Shown here in pieces: positions 54,391-64,000 of a DNA stretch of 64,000 nt. How positions within the stretch are numbered: the first letter of the stretch is position 1; each line of letters begins with the position of its first letter. This stretch comes from an uncultured Pelagibacteraceae bacterium. GTDB taxonomy: Bacteria > Pseudomonadota > Alphaproteobacteria > Pelagibacterales > Pelagibacteraceae. The stretch covers positions 1-64,000 of the forward strand of contig CACHOG010000005.1 in NCBI GenBank assembly GCA_902581445.1. The letters are read 5' to 3'. A program made the translations under genes and the position numbers. The notes under the pieces were generated by a model. It had not been told where the DNA came from. It made no database searches and saw nothing but the letters and a program-made list of their open reading frames with translations.

Positions 54391-54615
54391 ATGCCGCAAA
54401 TAGGCTGGTTAGAAATTCTAATTATTGTTTCCATAGCTATAATTGTTATTGGTCCGAAAGATTTTCCGGTAATGTTAAAAAAAGTTGGTTCATGGATAGG
54501 ATCAGCTAAAAGATATTTTAGCAATATACAGAGTGAAATAACTTCCCTTGAAACAGAGGATTTAACTGCAGAAAAAAAAGAAAATAATAATTTAGAAAAC
54601 AATGAGCCAAAGTGA
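54391..54615 (+). CDS. tatB: Sec-independent protein translocase TatB
   Basis: Tat substrate receptor subunit. I start at the ATG at 54391 rather than the TTG at 54388, giving 74 residues. Motifs are IGWLEILIIVSIAIIVIGPKDFP, in which the family Glu in the membrane helix and GPKDFP hinge are clear, then an amphipathic helix. At 74 residues it is among the shorter TatB proteins. It overlaps tatC by 14 nt. Confidence 0.9.
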   Translation: MPQIGWLEILIIVSIAIIVIGPKDFPVMLKKVGSWIGSAKRYFSNIQSEITSLETEDLTAEKKENNNLENNEPK

Positions 54616-55378
54616 AGAAAAAATAGGTTTTATCAGCCATTTAACTGAGCTTAGAAAAAGATTAATTCATTGTTTAATTTTTTTATTTTCTTTATTTGCA
54701 GTTTGTTATTTTTTTTCAGAGTATATTTATGGTTTCTTAGTAGAGCCGTATGCAAATGCAGTTAAAGACGACAACGTAGAGAGAAGGTTAATATTTACAG
54801 CACTTCAGGAAACTTTTTTAACATATTTAAAAGTATCTTTTTTTGCAGCTTTTTTTATTACTAGCCCCTTTATACTAATTCAAATATGGAAATTTATAGC
54901 TCCAGGTTTATATGATCATGAAAAATCTGCCATATTGCCTTACTTAATAGTAACACCAATTCTTTTTTTATTAGGAGGAATGTTGGTTTATTATTTGATA
55001 ATGCCACTTGCAATAAAGTTTTTTCTGTCTTTTGAAAGTGTTGGTGTTTCAACAAACTTACCAATACAACTTGAAGCAAAAGTAAACGAGTATTTATCAC
55101 TGGTAATGAAATTAATTTTTGCTTTCGGATTGAGTTTTCAATTACCTGTCGTACTCAGTTTGCTTGCAAGAATTGGATTTATAGATGCTAAATTTCTTAA
55201 AGAGAGACGAAAATATGTGGTTGTTATTATATTTGCAGCTGCTGCGTTGCTTACACCACCAGATCCAATTACACAAATAGGTTTAGCAATACCATTATTA
55301 ATTTTATATGAATTATCAATATTTTCTGTAAATTTGATTGAGAAAAGAATTAAAGAGAAAGAAAAAGAACATGCATAA
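54602..55378 (+). CDS. tatC: Sec-independent protein translocase TatC
   Basis: Core receptor of the Tat pathway. The 258 residues have six membrane helices, the N-terminal FISHLTELRKRLIHCL, FLTYLKVSFFAAFFI, and the C-terminal LTPPDPITQIGLAIPLL. A full TatABC set is therefore encoded. It overlaps serS by 8 nt. Confidence 0.95.
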   Translation: MSQSEEKIGFISHLTELRKRLIHCLIFLFSLFAVCYFFSEYIYGFLVEPYANAVKDDNVERRLIFTALQETFLTYLKVSFFAAFFITSPFILIQIWKFIAPGLYDHEKSAILPYLIVTPILFLLGGMLVYYLIMPLAIKFFLSFESVGVSTNLPIQLEAKVNEYLSLVMKLIFAFGLSFQLPVVLSLLARIGFIDAKFLKERRKYVVVIIFAAAALLTPPDPITQIGLAIPLLILYELSIFSVNLIEKRIKEKEKEHA

Positions 55379-56630
55379 TATTAAGGATATTAGGTCAAAT
55401 TTAGAAAATTTTGTAAAAACAATATCTAAAAGAAATCACAACTTTGATCAAAGTTTACTGCAAACATTAGATACAAAAAATAGAGATTTAATCCAAAAAA
55501 AAGAAAATCTTGAACAAGAAAAAAAAATTATTTCAAAAAGTAAAGATAAATCACTATTTGAAAAGTCAAAAAAATTATCAAATGAGATAGATCAAATTTC
55601 ATCTGAACAATTAAAAATAAAAAATGATTTAGATAATTTATTATCTAATATACCTAATTTACCTTTAGCTGATGTACCAGAGGGTTCAGATGAAAATCAT
55701 AATACTGAAGTTGAAAAGAAAGGAAAAATACCTGAATTTAAATTTAAACCAAAGTCTCATAGCGAACTAGGTGTTGATTTATCAATGATAGATTTTGACT
55801 TGGCTACAAAAACTACAGGATCAAGGTTTGTATTTTTAAAAGAAAAAATAGCTCTTTTGGAGAGAGCTTTATCAAATTTCATGATTGATAAACATACCAG
55901 CGATAACGGATACACAGAAATTTCACCACCTCTAATTGCTTCCGAGAGCACAATGTATGGTACAGGCCAAATACCAAAATTTATCGATGATCAATTTGAA
56001 ATTAAGCTTGATGATAAATCTGAGAGAAAGTTTTTAATACCAACTGCTGAAGTTATTTTAACAAATATGGTTAAAGGTAAAATATTAAATAAAAATGATT
56101 TACCATTAAGGTTAGTTGCATCTACTCCTTGTTTTAGAAAAGAAGCTGGTAGTTACGGCAAAGATACAAAAGGCATGATAAGACAGCATCAATTTTACAA
56201 AGTTGAATTAGTAAGTGTTGTTGAACCAGAAAATTGTAAAAGTGAGTTAGAAAGAATGACAAATTGCGCAACTGGAATTTTAGATTCATTAAAATTGCCT
56301 TATAGAAAAGTTGTTTTATGTACTGGAGATATGGGTTTTAGTGCTGAAAAAACATATGACATTGAAGTTTGGATACCCTCAGAAAACAAATATAGAGAAA
56401 TTTCAAGCTGTTCATCTTGCGGATCTTTTCAAGCAAGAAGAATGAAAGCTAGATACAAAAATGATAAAAATGAAACAGTATTTTTAGGGACACTTAATGG
56501 CAGCGGTCTTGCAGTAGGCAGGACATTAATCGCAATCTTGGAAAACTATCAACTTGAAGACGGGTCAATAAAAATTCCCGAAGTTCTTAGACCGTACATG
56601 AAAAATTTAGATATAATTTCAATCAAATAG
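55371..56630 (+). CDS. serS: Seryl-tRNA synthetase
   Basis: Charges tRNA-Ser. The track begins at 55338 inside tatC; I use the ATG at 55371 (MHNIKDIRSNLENFVKT), giving 419 residues. The N-terminal coiled-coil arm (about 25-100) precedes class II motifs: TEISPPLIASE, TPCFRKEAGSYGKDTKGMIRQHQF (motif 2, in part) and the motif 3 NGSGLAVGRTLIAILENYQ. It ends the tat-serS stretch. Confidence 0.96.
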   Translation: MHNIKDIRSNLENFVKTISKRNHNFDQSLLQTLDTKNRDLIQKKENLEQEKKIISKSKDKSLFEKSKKLSNEIDQISSEQLKIKNDLDNLLSNIPNLPLADVPEGSDENHNTEVEKKGKIPEFKFKPKSHSELGVDLSMIDFDLATKTTGSRFVFLKEKIALLERALSNFMIDKHTSDNGYTEISPPLIASESTMYGTGQIPKFIDDQFEIKLDDKSERKFLIPTAEVILTNMVKGKILNKNDLPLRLVASTPCFRKEAGSYGKDTKGMIRQHQFYKVELVSVVEPENCKSELERMTNCATGILDSLKLPYRKVVLCTGDMGFSAEKTYDIEVWIPSENKYREISSCSSCGSFQARRMKARYKNDKNETVFLGTLNGSGLAVGRTLIAILENYQLEDGSIKIPEVLRPYMKNLDIISIK

Positions 56631-56676
56631 AAGTTGTTTTCAAATATCAATTAGTATAAAAAACACATATAAAATT

Positions 56677-56964
56677 ATGTCTAACTCTGGAATTGGTCAG
56701 TTTATACCCCTAATACTTATATTTGTAATATTCTATTTTTTCTTAATTAGACCCCAACAAAAAAAAGCTAAAGAACACAAAACAATGGTCGAAAATCTTA
56801 AGCGAGGGGACAAAGTTATAACTTCAGGTGGAATAGTTGGAAAAGTTGATCGAATTATAGATAATGAAAAAGTTGAAGTTGAAATTGCTGATAATGTTAA
56901 AGTTGAGGTAGTAAGAGCAACAGGTATACAAGCACTACTTACTACTCAAGAAGTAAAAAAATAA
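56677..56964 (+). CDS. yajC: Preprotein translocase accessory subunit YajC
   Basis: A 95-residue bitopic protein with helix PLILIFVIFYFFLIRPQQKK (the family RPQQKK motif) and a KRGDKVITSGGIVGKV domain. YajC assists SecDF. It directly precedes secD. Confidence 0.94.
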   Translation: MSNSGIGQFIPLILIFVIFYFFLIRPQQKKAKEHKTMVENLKRGDKVITSGGIVGKVDRIIDNEKVEVEIADNVKVEVVRATGIQALLTTQEVKK

Positions 56965-56977
56965 TTTACTAAACAAA

Positions 56978-58534
56978 GTGCTCAAATTTTCTAAAATTAA
57001 TATTTTAATTACTACCTTATTTTCAATAATTGTAATTTTTTTTACAATTTCAAATTTCACTGAATTTGAAGATGAGTTTATAAATAAAAAAATTAACCTT
57101 GGTTTAGACTTACAAGGTGGTTCATATCTTTTGCTCAAAATTGATAACGATCCGGTAATCATTAAAGAACTTCAAAACAAAGCCATTTCCCTAAAAAATG
57201 TTCTAAAAGAAAATAATATAAGCGTTCTTAATATTAGAGTGACAGATGATAAAAAGATTTTATTATCGATAAATAAAAAAGATGCAGATAAACTTAATCA
57301 ATTATTTAATGATAAAAATGGTATAGTTAATCCTTATTTTGATCAATTTAAATCCTTTCAATTTGAAATTGTAAATCAAGAAGGGAATTTTGAAATCTTT
57401 TTTTCGAAATACGGACTAATACAATTAAAAACATCATCACTTGATCAGGCTATTGAAATTGTAAGAAGAAGAGTTGATGAGGTTGGAACAAATGAACCAA
57501 ATATATTAAAGAGAGGTAATGACAGGATATTAGTCGAATTACCTGGTTTAGATGATCCTATGCGAATTAAAAATCTATTAGGTAAAACTGCAAACTTATC
57601 TTTTAGATTTGTAACTCAAACCAATGAGGAAACGTTTGGAGCTGAAGAACTTGAATTTGAAGATGGTTCAGAGGTAGTTAATGTTAGTAAGCGTATAATT
57701 GTAAGTGGTGAAAATCTTATTGATGCTCAACCACGTATGGATAATCAAACAAATGAAACAGTTGTTACATTTGATTTTGATAGAGTTGGGGCCAAAAGAT
57801 TTGGTAGGGCAACTACAAAAGGTATTGGTAAAAGATTAGCTATAGTTTTAGATGGTAAAGTTATTAGTGCACCTGTTATTCAGGAAGCTATTGTTGCTGG
57901 TTCTGGACAAATTTCTGGTGATTTTACTTTTCAATCAGCAACTGATCTTGCTTTATTATTAAGATCTGGAGCACTACCAGCACCATTAGAAATAATAGAA
58001 GAGAGAACAGTAGGTCCAGGATTGGGTCAGGATTCAATTAAATCTGGATTATCCGCGTTATTGATTGGTTTTATTTTAGTAATTACGTTTATGTTAATAA
58101 AATATAGAGTTTTTGGAATAATTGCGAATGCTACCTTAATTTTAAATTTATTTTTTTTAGTAGGAATTTTAACACTTTTTGAAGCAACATTAACACTTCC
58201 TGGAATAGCAGGAATTATCTTAACTGTTGGAATGGCAGTAGATGCAAATGTATTAATTTTTGAAAGAATTAAGGAAGAGATTAAAAATGAAAAAAATCAA
58301 ATTATAGCTTTTGATGCTGGTTATAATAAATCTAGAAATGCTGTACTAGATGCCAATATTACAACCTTAATAGCTGCAATAATTTTATTTTTTCTTGGAT
58401 CTGGGCCAATTAAAGGTTTTGCTGTAACATTGGGTATAGGAATATTCACAACTTTATTCTCGGTTTATTTTATAGCAAGATTGTTTACATCAATTTACGT
58501 AATTCGAAATAAAAACAAAGAGCAATTAATTTAA
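56978..58534 (+). CDS. secD: Protein translocase subunit SecD
   Basis: RND-family subunit that uses the proton gradient to aid Sec export. The 518 residues use a GTG start and have a first helix, NLGLDLQGGSYLLLKID (the GLDLQGG motif), a periplasmic head with RRRVDEVGTNEPNI and LDGKVISAPVI, and five C-terminal helices including GIAGIILTVGMAVDANVLIFERI. It overlaps secF by one base. Confidence 0.95.
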   Translation: MLKFSKINILITTLFSIIVIFFTISNFTEFEDEFINKKINLGLDLQGGSYLLLKIDNDPVIIKELQNKAISLKNVLKENNISVLNIRVTDDKKILLSINKKDADKLNQLFNDKNGIVNPYFDQFKSFQFEIVNQEGNFEIFFSKYGLIQLKTSSLDQAIEIVRRRVDEVGTNEPNILKRGNDRILVELPGLDDPMRIKNLLGKTANLSFRFVTQTNEETFGAEELEFEDGSEVVNVSKRIIVSGENLIDAQPRMDNQTNETVVTFDFDRVGAKRFGRATTKGIGKRLAIVLDGKVISAPVIQEAIVAGSGQISGDFTFQSATDLALLLRSGALPAPLEIIEERTVGPGLGQDSIKSGLSALLIGFILVITFMLIKYRVFGIIANATLILNLFFLVGILTLFEATLTLPGIAGIILTVGMAVDANVLIFERIKEEIKNEKNQIIAFDAGYNKSRNAVLDANITTLIAAIILFFLGSGPIKGFAVTLGIGIFTTLFSVYFIARLFTSIYVIRNKNKEQLI

Positions 58535-59427
58535 TGATACAAAATTTAAATTTTAATAAGTACTATAAATTATTTAATATAATTTCTGTAGTATTAGTTA
58601 TACTATCTATAATATCTATATTATTCAAAGGTTTGAATTACGGAGTAGATTTTAAAGGTGGAACTTTAATTGAACTCAGAATAAATGATAACCAAACAAC
58701 CATTTCTAATTTGCGTAGTGCTTTTAACAACATGAATCTAGGTGATGTTGCAATTAAAAATTTCGGTAATGATAATGACTATTTAATAAAATTTGTAAAA
58801 AAGGACAGAGATAAAAATTTAATTCAAAATATAAAAAAAGATCTTCAATCAAGTATTGGACCAGTTTTCGAGTTTAGAAGGGTCGAGAGTGTTGGTCCAA
58901 AAGTTAGCGCTGAATTGCTTAATAAAGGATTAATAGCTATAGCTGCATCTTTAGGGGCTATGCTTTTTTATATATGGATAAGATTTGAATGGCAATTTAG
59001 TCTTGGGGCTATAATTGCATTATTTCATGACGTTATACTAACAATAGGAATTTTTTCATTGTTTAACATTGAAATAAATTTATCAATTGTGGCAGCTCTT
59101 TTAACAATTGTTGGATATTCAATGAATGATACCGTTGTAATTTTTGATCGAGTGAGAGAAAATTTAAAAAAACATATAAGTATAAAAATATTTGAATTAA
59201 CAAATATTTCAATTAACGAAACACTGTCTAGAACTATAATTACATCAGCTACCACACTGTTGGCATTGCTTTCAATATTTATCTTTGGTGGTGAAATTTT
59301 AAAAGGATTTTCTTTAGCAATGATTCTTGGTGTTATTTTTGGAACTTATTCATCAATATATATTGCAAATCCGACATTAGTTTATCTAAAAGTATCTTAT
59401 AAAACAGTTGTTAAAGAAGAAAAATAA
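58534..59427 (+). CDS. secF: Protein translocase subunit SecF
   Basis: Partner of SecD. The 297 residues show GLNYGVDFKGGTLIEL, a short periplasmic domain and the helix motifs RFEWQFSLGAIIALFHDVI and YSMNDTVVIFDRVREN. It converges with the PuuD-N-like gene with no spacer. Confidence 0.95.
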   Translation: MIQNLNFNKYYKLFNIISVVLVILSIISILFKGLNYGVDFKGGTLIELRINDNQTTISNLRSAFNNMNLGDVAIKNFGNDNDYLIKFVKKDRDKNLIQNIKKDLQSSIGPVFEFRRVESVGPKVSAELLNKGLIAIAASLGAMLFYIWIRFEWQFSLGAIIALFHDVILTIGIFSLFNIEINLSIVAALLTIVGYSMNDTVVIFDRVRENLKKHISIKIFELTNISINETLSRTIITSATTLLALLSIFIFGGEILKGFSLAMILGVIFGTYSSIYIANPTLVYLKVSYKTVVKEEK

Positions 59428-60030
59428 CTAGTATAGGTTTTGCGCAGCTACCATAGATAATAGCATTGGTAATGAAAGTAATGTATTCGTTCTAGAAAAG
59501 AGCATTGCTGTTCTCGCAGATTTAGCTTTTAATTCAGGATCACACTCAACTATCCCTAAAGCTCTTTTTTGGTTTGGCCATATGACAAACCAAACATTAA
59601 ACGCCATCACGAGTCCTAACCACATTCCAATACCTATTGCAGTGTTTCTTCCACCTCCTGAACCTATGCCTAAAGTCATGGATTCATGCAAATATCCATT
59701 CAGCCAACCCAAAATTAAACCAGAAAGAATTGTAGCTAATGCAGCCCATCTAAAATAGAATAACGCAGCAGGGGCTATTACTTTACCAATAGCTGGTTTA
59801 TGTTCGTCTGGTATTTTTGGCATACTAGGTATTTGAACGAAATTAAAATACCATAACAAGCCTATCCACATTATTCCAACTACAACATGGATGTATCTAA
59901 ACAACCAGCTCCAGAAAATCCTATCAATATCAAATCCCTCGTTATTAAAAAAAAGACCTAAAAATAGGAGAATACTAATAGCTAGAGATGTGTGAATTGT
60001 CTTTGGTAAAGATGATAAGATTTTTCCCAT
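59428..60030 (-). CDS. Multi-spanning membrane protein, urate-oxidase N-terminal (PuuD-N) type
   Basis: A 200-residue membrane protein with about five or six helices. The pattern RYIHVVVGIMWIGLLWYFNF and WAALATILSGLILGW, with conserved His and Trp in the helices, resembles the membrane domain of PuuD-type urate hydroxylases. PuuD itself also carries a cytochrome c domain, which is absent here. A haem-binding redox role is possible, but the natural substrate cannot be named. It has its own minus-strand unit between secF and uvrA. Confidence 0.7.
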   Translation of the reverse strand: MGKILSSLPKTIHTSLAISILLFLGLFFNNEGFDIDRIFWSWLFRYIHVVVGIMWIGLLWYFNFVQIPSMPKIPDEHKPAIGKVIAPAALFYFRWAALATILSGLILGWLNGYLHESMTLGIGSGGGRNTAIGIGMWLGLVMAFNVWFVIWPNQKRALGIVECDPELKAKSARTAMLFSRTNTLLSLPMLLSMVAAQNLY

Positions 60031-60060
60031 AACTTAGTATACCATATCAGAATATATATA

Positions 60061-62937
60061 TTAAGCGATTTTTTTAGATTTTGTAACTAGAAGATCTTTT
60101 AAAAATTGGCCGGTATAACTATCCTTTACTTTAACAATATCTTCTGGTTTTCCCTCTGCGATAATATTACCACCTTTAACACCACCATCTGGGCCCATAT
60201 CAATAATATGATCTGCAGTTTTAATTACATCTAAATTATGCTCAATCACTACAACTGTATTCCCTGTTGCAACAAAAGTATGAAGAATTTCTAAAAGTTT
60301 TTTAATATCATGTTGGTGTAAACCTGTAGTTGGTTCATCTAAAATATATATAGTTCTACCGGTAGATCGCCTTGATAGCTCTTTAGCTAATTTTATTCTT
60401 TGAGCTTCACCACCTGATAATGTTGTAGCTTGCTGACCAATTTTAATATAACCCAACCCAACTTTTTTTAAAGTTAATAATTTAGTTTTAATAGAGGGAA
60501 TATTTTCAAAATAATCACAGCCTTCATCTACCGTCATATTCAGGACATCTGCTATGCTTTTATCTTTAAATTTTATTTCAAGAGTTTCTCTATTATATCT
60601 GCTACCTTTGCATTCATCGCAAGTTATATATACATCAGGAAGAAAATGCATTTCATAGGTAATTACTCCGTCACCTTCACAAGCTTCACATCTACCCCCT
60701 TTAACATTAAAAGAAAATCTTCCAGGTTTATAACCTCTACTTTTAGACTCTGGTAATGCAGTAAACCAATCTCTTATCGGACCAAATGCACCAGTATATG
60801 TAGCAGGATTGGATCTAGGCGTTCTCCCAATTGGTGATTGATCTATATTTATAATTTTGTCGACTAGTTCAATACCTTTAAAACTTTTAAATGCCATAGG
60901 TATCTTTCTACTTTTGTTATTATTTAAACTTATGTTTAGAGCATTATATAAAGTTTGAAGAATTAAAGTTGATTTTCCACTTCCAGATACTCCTGTTACA
61001 CAAGTGAAACATCCAAAAGGTATTTTTAAATTTACATTTTTTAAATTGTTTCCAGTAGCGCCACCAATTTCTAAAAATCTACCATTCTTTGCTAATTTTC
61101 TATTCTTTGGAATTGGAATGAATCTTTTATTTGAAAGATATTTTCCAGTAATACTATTTTGGTTTTTAATTATTTCATTGTATTGACCTTCTGCTACTAT
61201 TTCACCACCCTTGCTTCCAGCCTCTGGTCCCAGGTCAATTATATGATCAGCATTTTCCATTGTCTCCGTGTCGTGCTCAACAACTATAACTGTGTTTCCT
61301 AAATCTCTAAGTCTCTTAAGAGCATTTATTAATTTAACGTTATCTTTTTGATGTAGACCAATTGAAGGTTCATCTAGTACATAAAGTACACCCGTAAGTC
61401 CAGATCCTATTTGGGATGCCAACCTTATTCTTTGTGACTCTCCTCCTGATAAGGTACCAGACTCTCTAGATAATGTTAAATAATCTAAACCGACATTCAT
61501 TAAAAAACTTAATCTCTCATTTATTTCTTTTAAAATATGTTCTGCTATTTTAAGTTCTTTTTGGCTAAAATAAATTTCCAATTCTTTAAACCATTTTTGA
61601 GCTTCAATTATAGATTTATTTGTTATCTCGCTTATATGTAGGTCATTAATTTTAACACAAAGTGCTTCTTCTTTTAGTCTATGACCTTTGCATTGATCGC
61701 ATTTTGTATCTGACTGGTATTGAGCTATTTCTTCTCTTTTCCAATCACTATCGGTTTCAAGGTATCTTCTTTCTAAATTATTTATAACACCTTCAAATGT
61801 TTTTTTATGTGAATATTTTTCATAACCATCATCATAAGAAAATTTAATTTCCTCTTCATCTGAACCATACAAAATAATATCTTTTATTTTTTTTGACAAT
61901 TTTTGCCATTTTTCATTCAATGAAAAATCATAGTGTTTAGATAAAGAAGAAAGCGTTTGAGCGTAATATAATGAAGACGATTTAGACCAAGGTTCTATAG
62001 CTCCATCTGCTATAGACTTTTTCTCATTTGGGATTACTAGTTTTGGATCAACATTCAATTTTACACCTATACCTTCACATTCTTCACAAGCACCATATGG
62101 ACTATTAAAAGAAAAAAGTCTTGGTTCTATTTCCTCAATTGTAAAACCGCTTTCAGGGCATGCAAACTTTGACGAAAATATTATTTTTTCGACTTTTCTA
62201 TATTTTTTAGGCAATGTTTCATTTTCATACTCAACAAACAAAAGACCATTTGATAAATTTAGAGCTACTTCAATACCTTCAGCCAGTCTATTACCTAATG
62301 ATGAATTTAAGACAATTCTATCTACGAGAATATAAATATCGTGTTTTATTTTTTTATTTAATTCAGGAACTTTATCAATCTCGTATAAAACACCATCTAT
62401 TTTAATTTTTCTAAAACCTCTTTTTTTATAACCTAATATTTCTTTTTTATATTCTCCTTTTCTTCCTCTTACTACTGGTGAATAAAGATAAATCGTACTT
62501 TTTTTTGGTAATTCTTTTATTTTGTCAACCATCTGAGTAATCGTTTGTGATTGAATTCTTTTACCTGTAAATGGTGAATAGGGTACTCCAACTCTTGCAT
62601 AAAGAACACGCATGTAATCATATATTTCAGTAACGGTAGCCACTGTTGATCTTGGATTTTTTGATGTATTTTTTTGCTCAATAGATATTGCGGGACTTAA
62701 GCCCTCAATTAGATCCACATTAGGTTTTTTCATTTTATCTAAAAATTGACGCGCATATGCTGAAAGACTTTCCACATATCTTCTTTGACCCTCAGCATAA
62801 ATAGTATCAAAGGCTAAAGATGATTTTCCAGATCCTGAAAGACCGGTAATGACTACAAATTTATCCTTAGGTATTGATAAAGATATGTTTTTTAAATTAT
62901 GTTCTTTTGCCCCTTTAATAACTATGTTTTTAAGCAT
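60061..62937 (-). CDS. uvrA: Excinuclease ABC subunit A
   Basis: Damage-recognition ATPase of nucleotide-excision repair. The 958 residues hold two ABC halves (Walker [10 protein letters not shown] and GVSGSGKST; signatures [14 protein letters not shown] and [14 protein letters not shown]). Zinc-finger cysteine sets are seen: [16 protein letters not shown] and CEACEGDGV...CDEC. It is divergent from ssb, as in many proteobacteria. Confidence 0.97.
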   Translation of the reverse strand: MLKNIVIKGAKEHNLKNISLSIPKDKFVVITGLSGSGKSSLAFDTIYAEGQRRYVESLSAYARQFLDKMKKPNVDLIEGLSPAISIEQKNTSKNPRSTVATVTEIYDYMRVLYARVGVPYSPFTGKRIQSQTITQMVDKIKELPKKSTIYLYSPVVRGRKGEYKKEILGYKKRGFRKIKIDGVLYEIDKVPELNKKIKHDIYILVDRIVLNSSLGNRLAEGIEVALNLSNGLLFVEYENETLPKKYRKVEKIIFSSKFACPESGFTIEEIEPRLFSFNSPYGACEECEGIGVKLNVDPKLVIPNEKKSIADGAIEPWSKSSSLYYAQTLSSLSKHYDFSLNEKWQKLSKKIKDIILYGSDEEEIKFSYDDGYEKYSHKKTFEGVINNLERRYLETDSDWKREEIAQYQSDTKCDQCKGHRLKEEALCVKINDLHISEITNKSIIEAQKWFKELEIYFSQKELKIAEHILKEINERLSFLMNVGLDYLTLSRESGTLSGGESQRIRLASQIGSGLTGVLYVLDEPSIGLHQKDNVKLINALKRLRDLGNTVIVVEHDTETMENADHIIDLGPEAGSKGGEIVAEGQYNEIIKNQNSITGKYLSNKRFIPIPKNRKLAKNGRFLEIGGATGNNLKNVNLKIPFGCFTCVTGVSGSGKSTLILQTLYNALNISLNNNKSRKIPMAFKSFKGIELVDKIINIDQSPIGRTPRSNPATYTGAFGPIRDWFTALPESKSRGYKPGRFSFNVKGGRCEACEGDGVITYEMHFLPDVYITCDECKGSRYNRETLEIKFKDKSIADVLNMTVDEGCDYFENIPSIKTKLLTLKKVGLGYIKIGQQATTLSGGEAQRIKLAKELSRRSTGRTIYILDEPTTGLHQHDIKKLLEILHTFVATGNTVVVIEHNLDVIKTADHIIDMGPDGGVKGGNIIAEGKPEDIVKVKDSYTGQFLKDLLVTKSKKIA

Positions 62938-62986
62938 ATTTTTAGTTGCTTTCAGTAAATAAAATTAATAATCACTCCTATACTAT

Positions 62987-63015
62987 GATATAAATATAAA
63001 AAGATAATTTATATC
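62987..63015. repeat. Inverted repeat in the uvrA-ssb divergent region
   Basis: GATATAAAT and ATTTATATC are exact reverse complements separated by 11 nt, lying between the two divergent starts. The arms are AT-rich, so chance is possible. No alphaproteobacterial LexA box (GTTC-N7-GTTC) was seen in the 92-nt spacer. Confidence 0.4.
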
Positions 63016-63029
63016 TTCATTAAAATATT

Positions 63030-63482
63030 ATGGCAGGAAGCTTAAATAAAGTATTATTAATTGGCCGTTTAGGCGCAGATCCAGAAATCAAGCAAATGGT
63101 TAATGGAAAAAGTGTAGCAAGACTAAGCTTAGCCACAAGTCAATCCTGGAAGGATAAAAATTCTGGTGAAAAAAAGGAAAAAACAGAATGGCACCGAATT
63201 GTAGTTTTTAACGAGGGTTTAGTTAATGTTGTTCAACAATATCTGAAAAAAGGCGCTCAAATCTATGTTGAAGGTCAATTGACAACAAGAAAGTGGAAAG
63301 ACGAACAATCAGGACAAGACAAATATTCAACTGAAATAGTAATTCAAGGATACAATTCATCATTGACAATGTTAGGAGGTAGCAATCAAGCTAATAGCTT
63401 ACCTTCTCAAGATAATGGAAAATCAGTTGAAGACACATCTCAAGATATTTCAAAAGATCTTGATGACGAGATTCCCTTTTAG
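63030..63482 (+). CDS. ssb: Single-stranded DNA-binding protein
   Basis: Binds single-stranded DNA during replication and repair. The 150 residues begin [20 protein letters not shown], with the OB-fold motifs [15 protein letters not shown] and [15 protein letters not shown], then a flexible linker and the acidic tip DLDDEIPF that recruits partner proteins. It is followed 5 nt later by gyrA. Confidence 0.96.
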   Translation: MAGSLNKVLLIGRLGADPEIKQMVNGKSVARLSLATSQSWKDKNSGEKKEKTEWHRIVVFNEGLVNVVQQYLKKGAQIYVEGQLTTRKWKDEQSGQDKYSTEIVIQGYNSSLTMLGGSNQANSLPSQDNGKSVEDTSQDISKDLDDEIPF

Positions 63483-63487
63483 TTTTT

Positions 63488-64000
63488 ATGCAAAAGACTC
63501 AGGATCCTAAAAATTCAAATATAAAAACCATAGCGATGTATGATGAAATGAGTTCGTCATACCTATCATACGCTATGAGTGTAATTGTTAGTAGAGCTCT
63601 TCCAGACGTACGTGATGGATTAAAACCAGTTCATAGACGAATATTATACGCCATGTATAAAGGCGGTTTCGATTGGACAAAACAATTTAGAAAATCTGCA
63701 CGTATTGTTGGTGATGTAATTGGTAAATATCATCCACATGGTGATCAAGCTGTTTATGATGCACTGGTTAGAATGGTTCAAGAATTTTCTATGAGTCTTC
63801 CTCTCATAGATGGTCAAGGAAATTTTGGCTCAATCGATGGAGATCCACCAGCAGCAATGAGATACACTGAAACAAAATTATCGAAAATTTCCCAGTATTT
63901 AATAGAGGATATAGAAAAAAAAACAGTTAATTTTAAGAGTAATTACGATGAGACAGAAACAGAGCCTGAAGTTTTACCAGCTCAATATCCAAATTTACTT
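63488..64000 (+). CDS. gyrA: DNA gyrase subunit A (partial, N-terminal part)
   Basis: Not in the ORF track because it runs off the right edge. From the ATG at 63488 ([20 protein letters not shown]) about 171 codons are visible. The N-terminal part contains [38 protein letters not shown] and the catalytic tyrosine in [10 protein letters not shown] (Tyr126). Together with the B subunit it introduces negative supercoils. At the classic quinolone-resistance position (E. coli Ser83) the chain has Gln87, and the E. coli Asp87 equivalent is kept (Asp91). Confidence 0.95.
   Translation, partial: MQKTQDPKNSNIKTIAMYDEMSSSYLSYAMSVIVSRALPDVRDGLKPVHRRILYAMYKGGFDWTKQFRKSARIVGDVIGKYHPHGDQAVYDALVRMVQEFSMSLPLIDGQGNFGSIDGDPPAAMRYTETKLSKISQYLIEDIEKKTVNFKSNYDETETEPEVLPAQYPNLL

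Noticed and set aside
1-64000. CRISPR arrays, insertion sequences, prophage genes, rRNA and known riboswitch folds
   Set aside because: No spaced direct repeats, transposase or integrase motifs, rRNA stretches or convincing riboswitch cores were seen by eye. A covariance-model search would be the decisive test for structured RNAs.

Overview
The window looks like a chromosomal segment of a SAR11 alphaproteobacterium ('Candidatus Pelagibacter' type). The evidence is very low GC, intergenic gaps of a few bases with many TAATG/ATGA start-stop overlaps, alphaproteobacterial gene orders (tpiA-secG-pyrG-kdsA-eno; dgt-argS-x-nagZ-scpAB-tatABC-serS-yajC-secDF; uvrA/ssb-gyrA), a bifunctional IspDF, and an aapJQMP amino-acid transporter. 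I see no phage, insertion sequence, CRISPR array or rRNA. Species assignment is inference from gene content. No gap between genes exceeds 300 bases.

Layout. 1-7038: end of a PpiD/SurA-like foldase gene (partial, minus strand), then tpiA, secG, pyrG, kdsA, eno, ftsB-like, lipA and a RatA/COQ10-like gene. 7021-9084 (minus): pncC/cinA-C, pgpA and ispDF. 9119-15030: ntrY-ntrX-trkA-trkH, followed by tRNA-Arg(TCT) and a lone glycosyltransferase. 16451-20775: the general L-amino-acid ABC transporter aapJ-Q-M-P, with two tandem perfect inverted repeats before aapJ and a terminator after it. 20925-23611: an XRE regulator, a PQQ-type dehydrogenase, tRNA-Asn and tRNA-Cys. 23726-29267: valS-ilvD-manC.

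29268-40015 is the most interesting block, a phosphate-starvation island. A diacylglycerol-kinase-family gene diverges from a PlcP-type phosphoesterase and an Agt-type glycosyltransferase. These are followed by phoR, an unknown exported protein, pstS, pstC, pstA, pstB, phoU and phoB. Four Pho-box-like sites of the form TTTTAAC-N4-nTGTAAC lie in front of the transcription units, including one pair pointing in opposite directions between the kinase and plcP. The block reads as one programme: sense phosphate (PhoR/PhoB/PhoU), scavenge it (Pst), and replace phospholipid with glycolipid (PlcP makes diacylglycerol, Agt glycosylates it, the kinase can return it to phosphatidate). sixA, ppk1 and ppx follow directly. 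Slightly downstream is a minus-strand cluster with arsenate reductase and an aquaporin, which could deal with arsenate that enters through phosphate transport.

46532-64000: an Ldh2-family oxidoreductase, xthA, erpA-type A-type carrier, dgt, argS, a small membrane protein where a SPOR protein usually sits, nagZ, scpA, scpB, tatABC, serS, yajC, secD, secF, a PuuD-N-like membrane protein, uvrA, ssb and the start of gyrA, which the ORF track does not list because it runs off the window.
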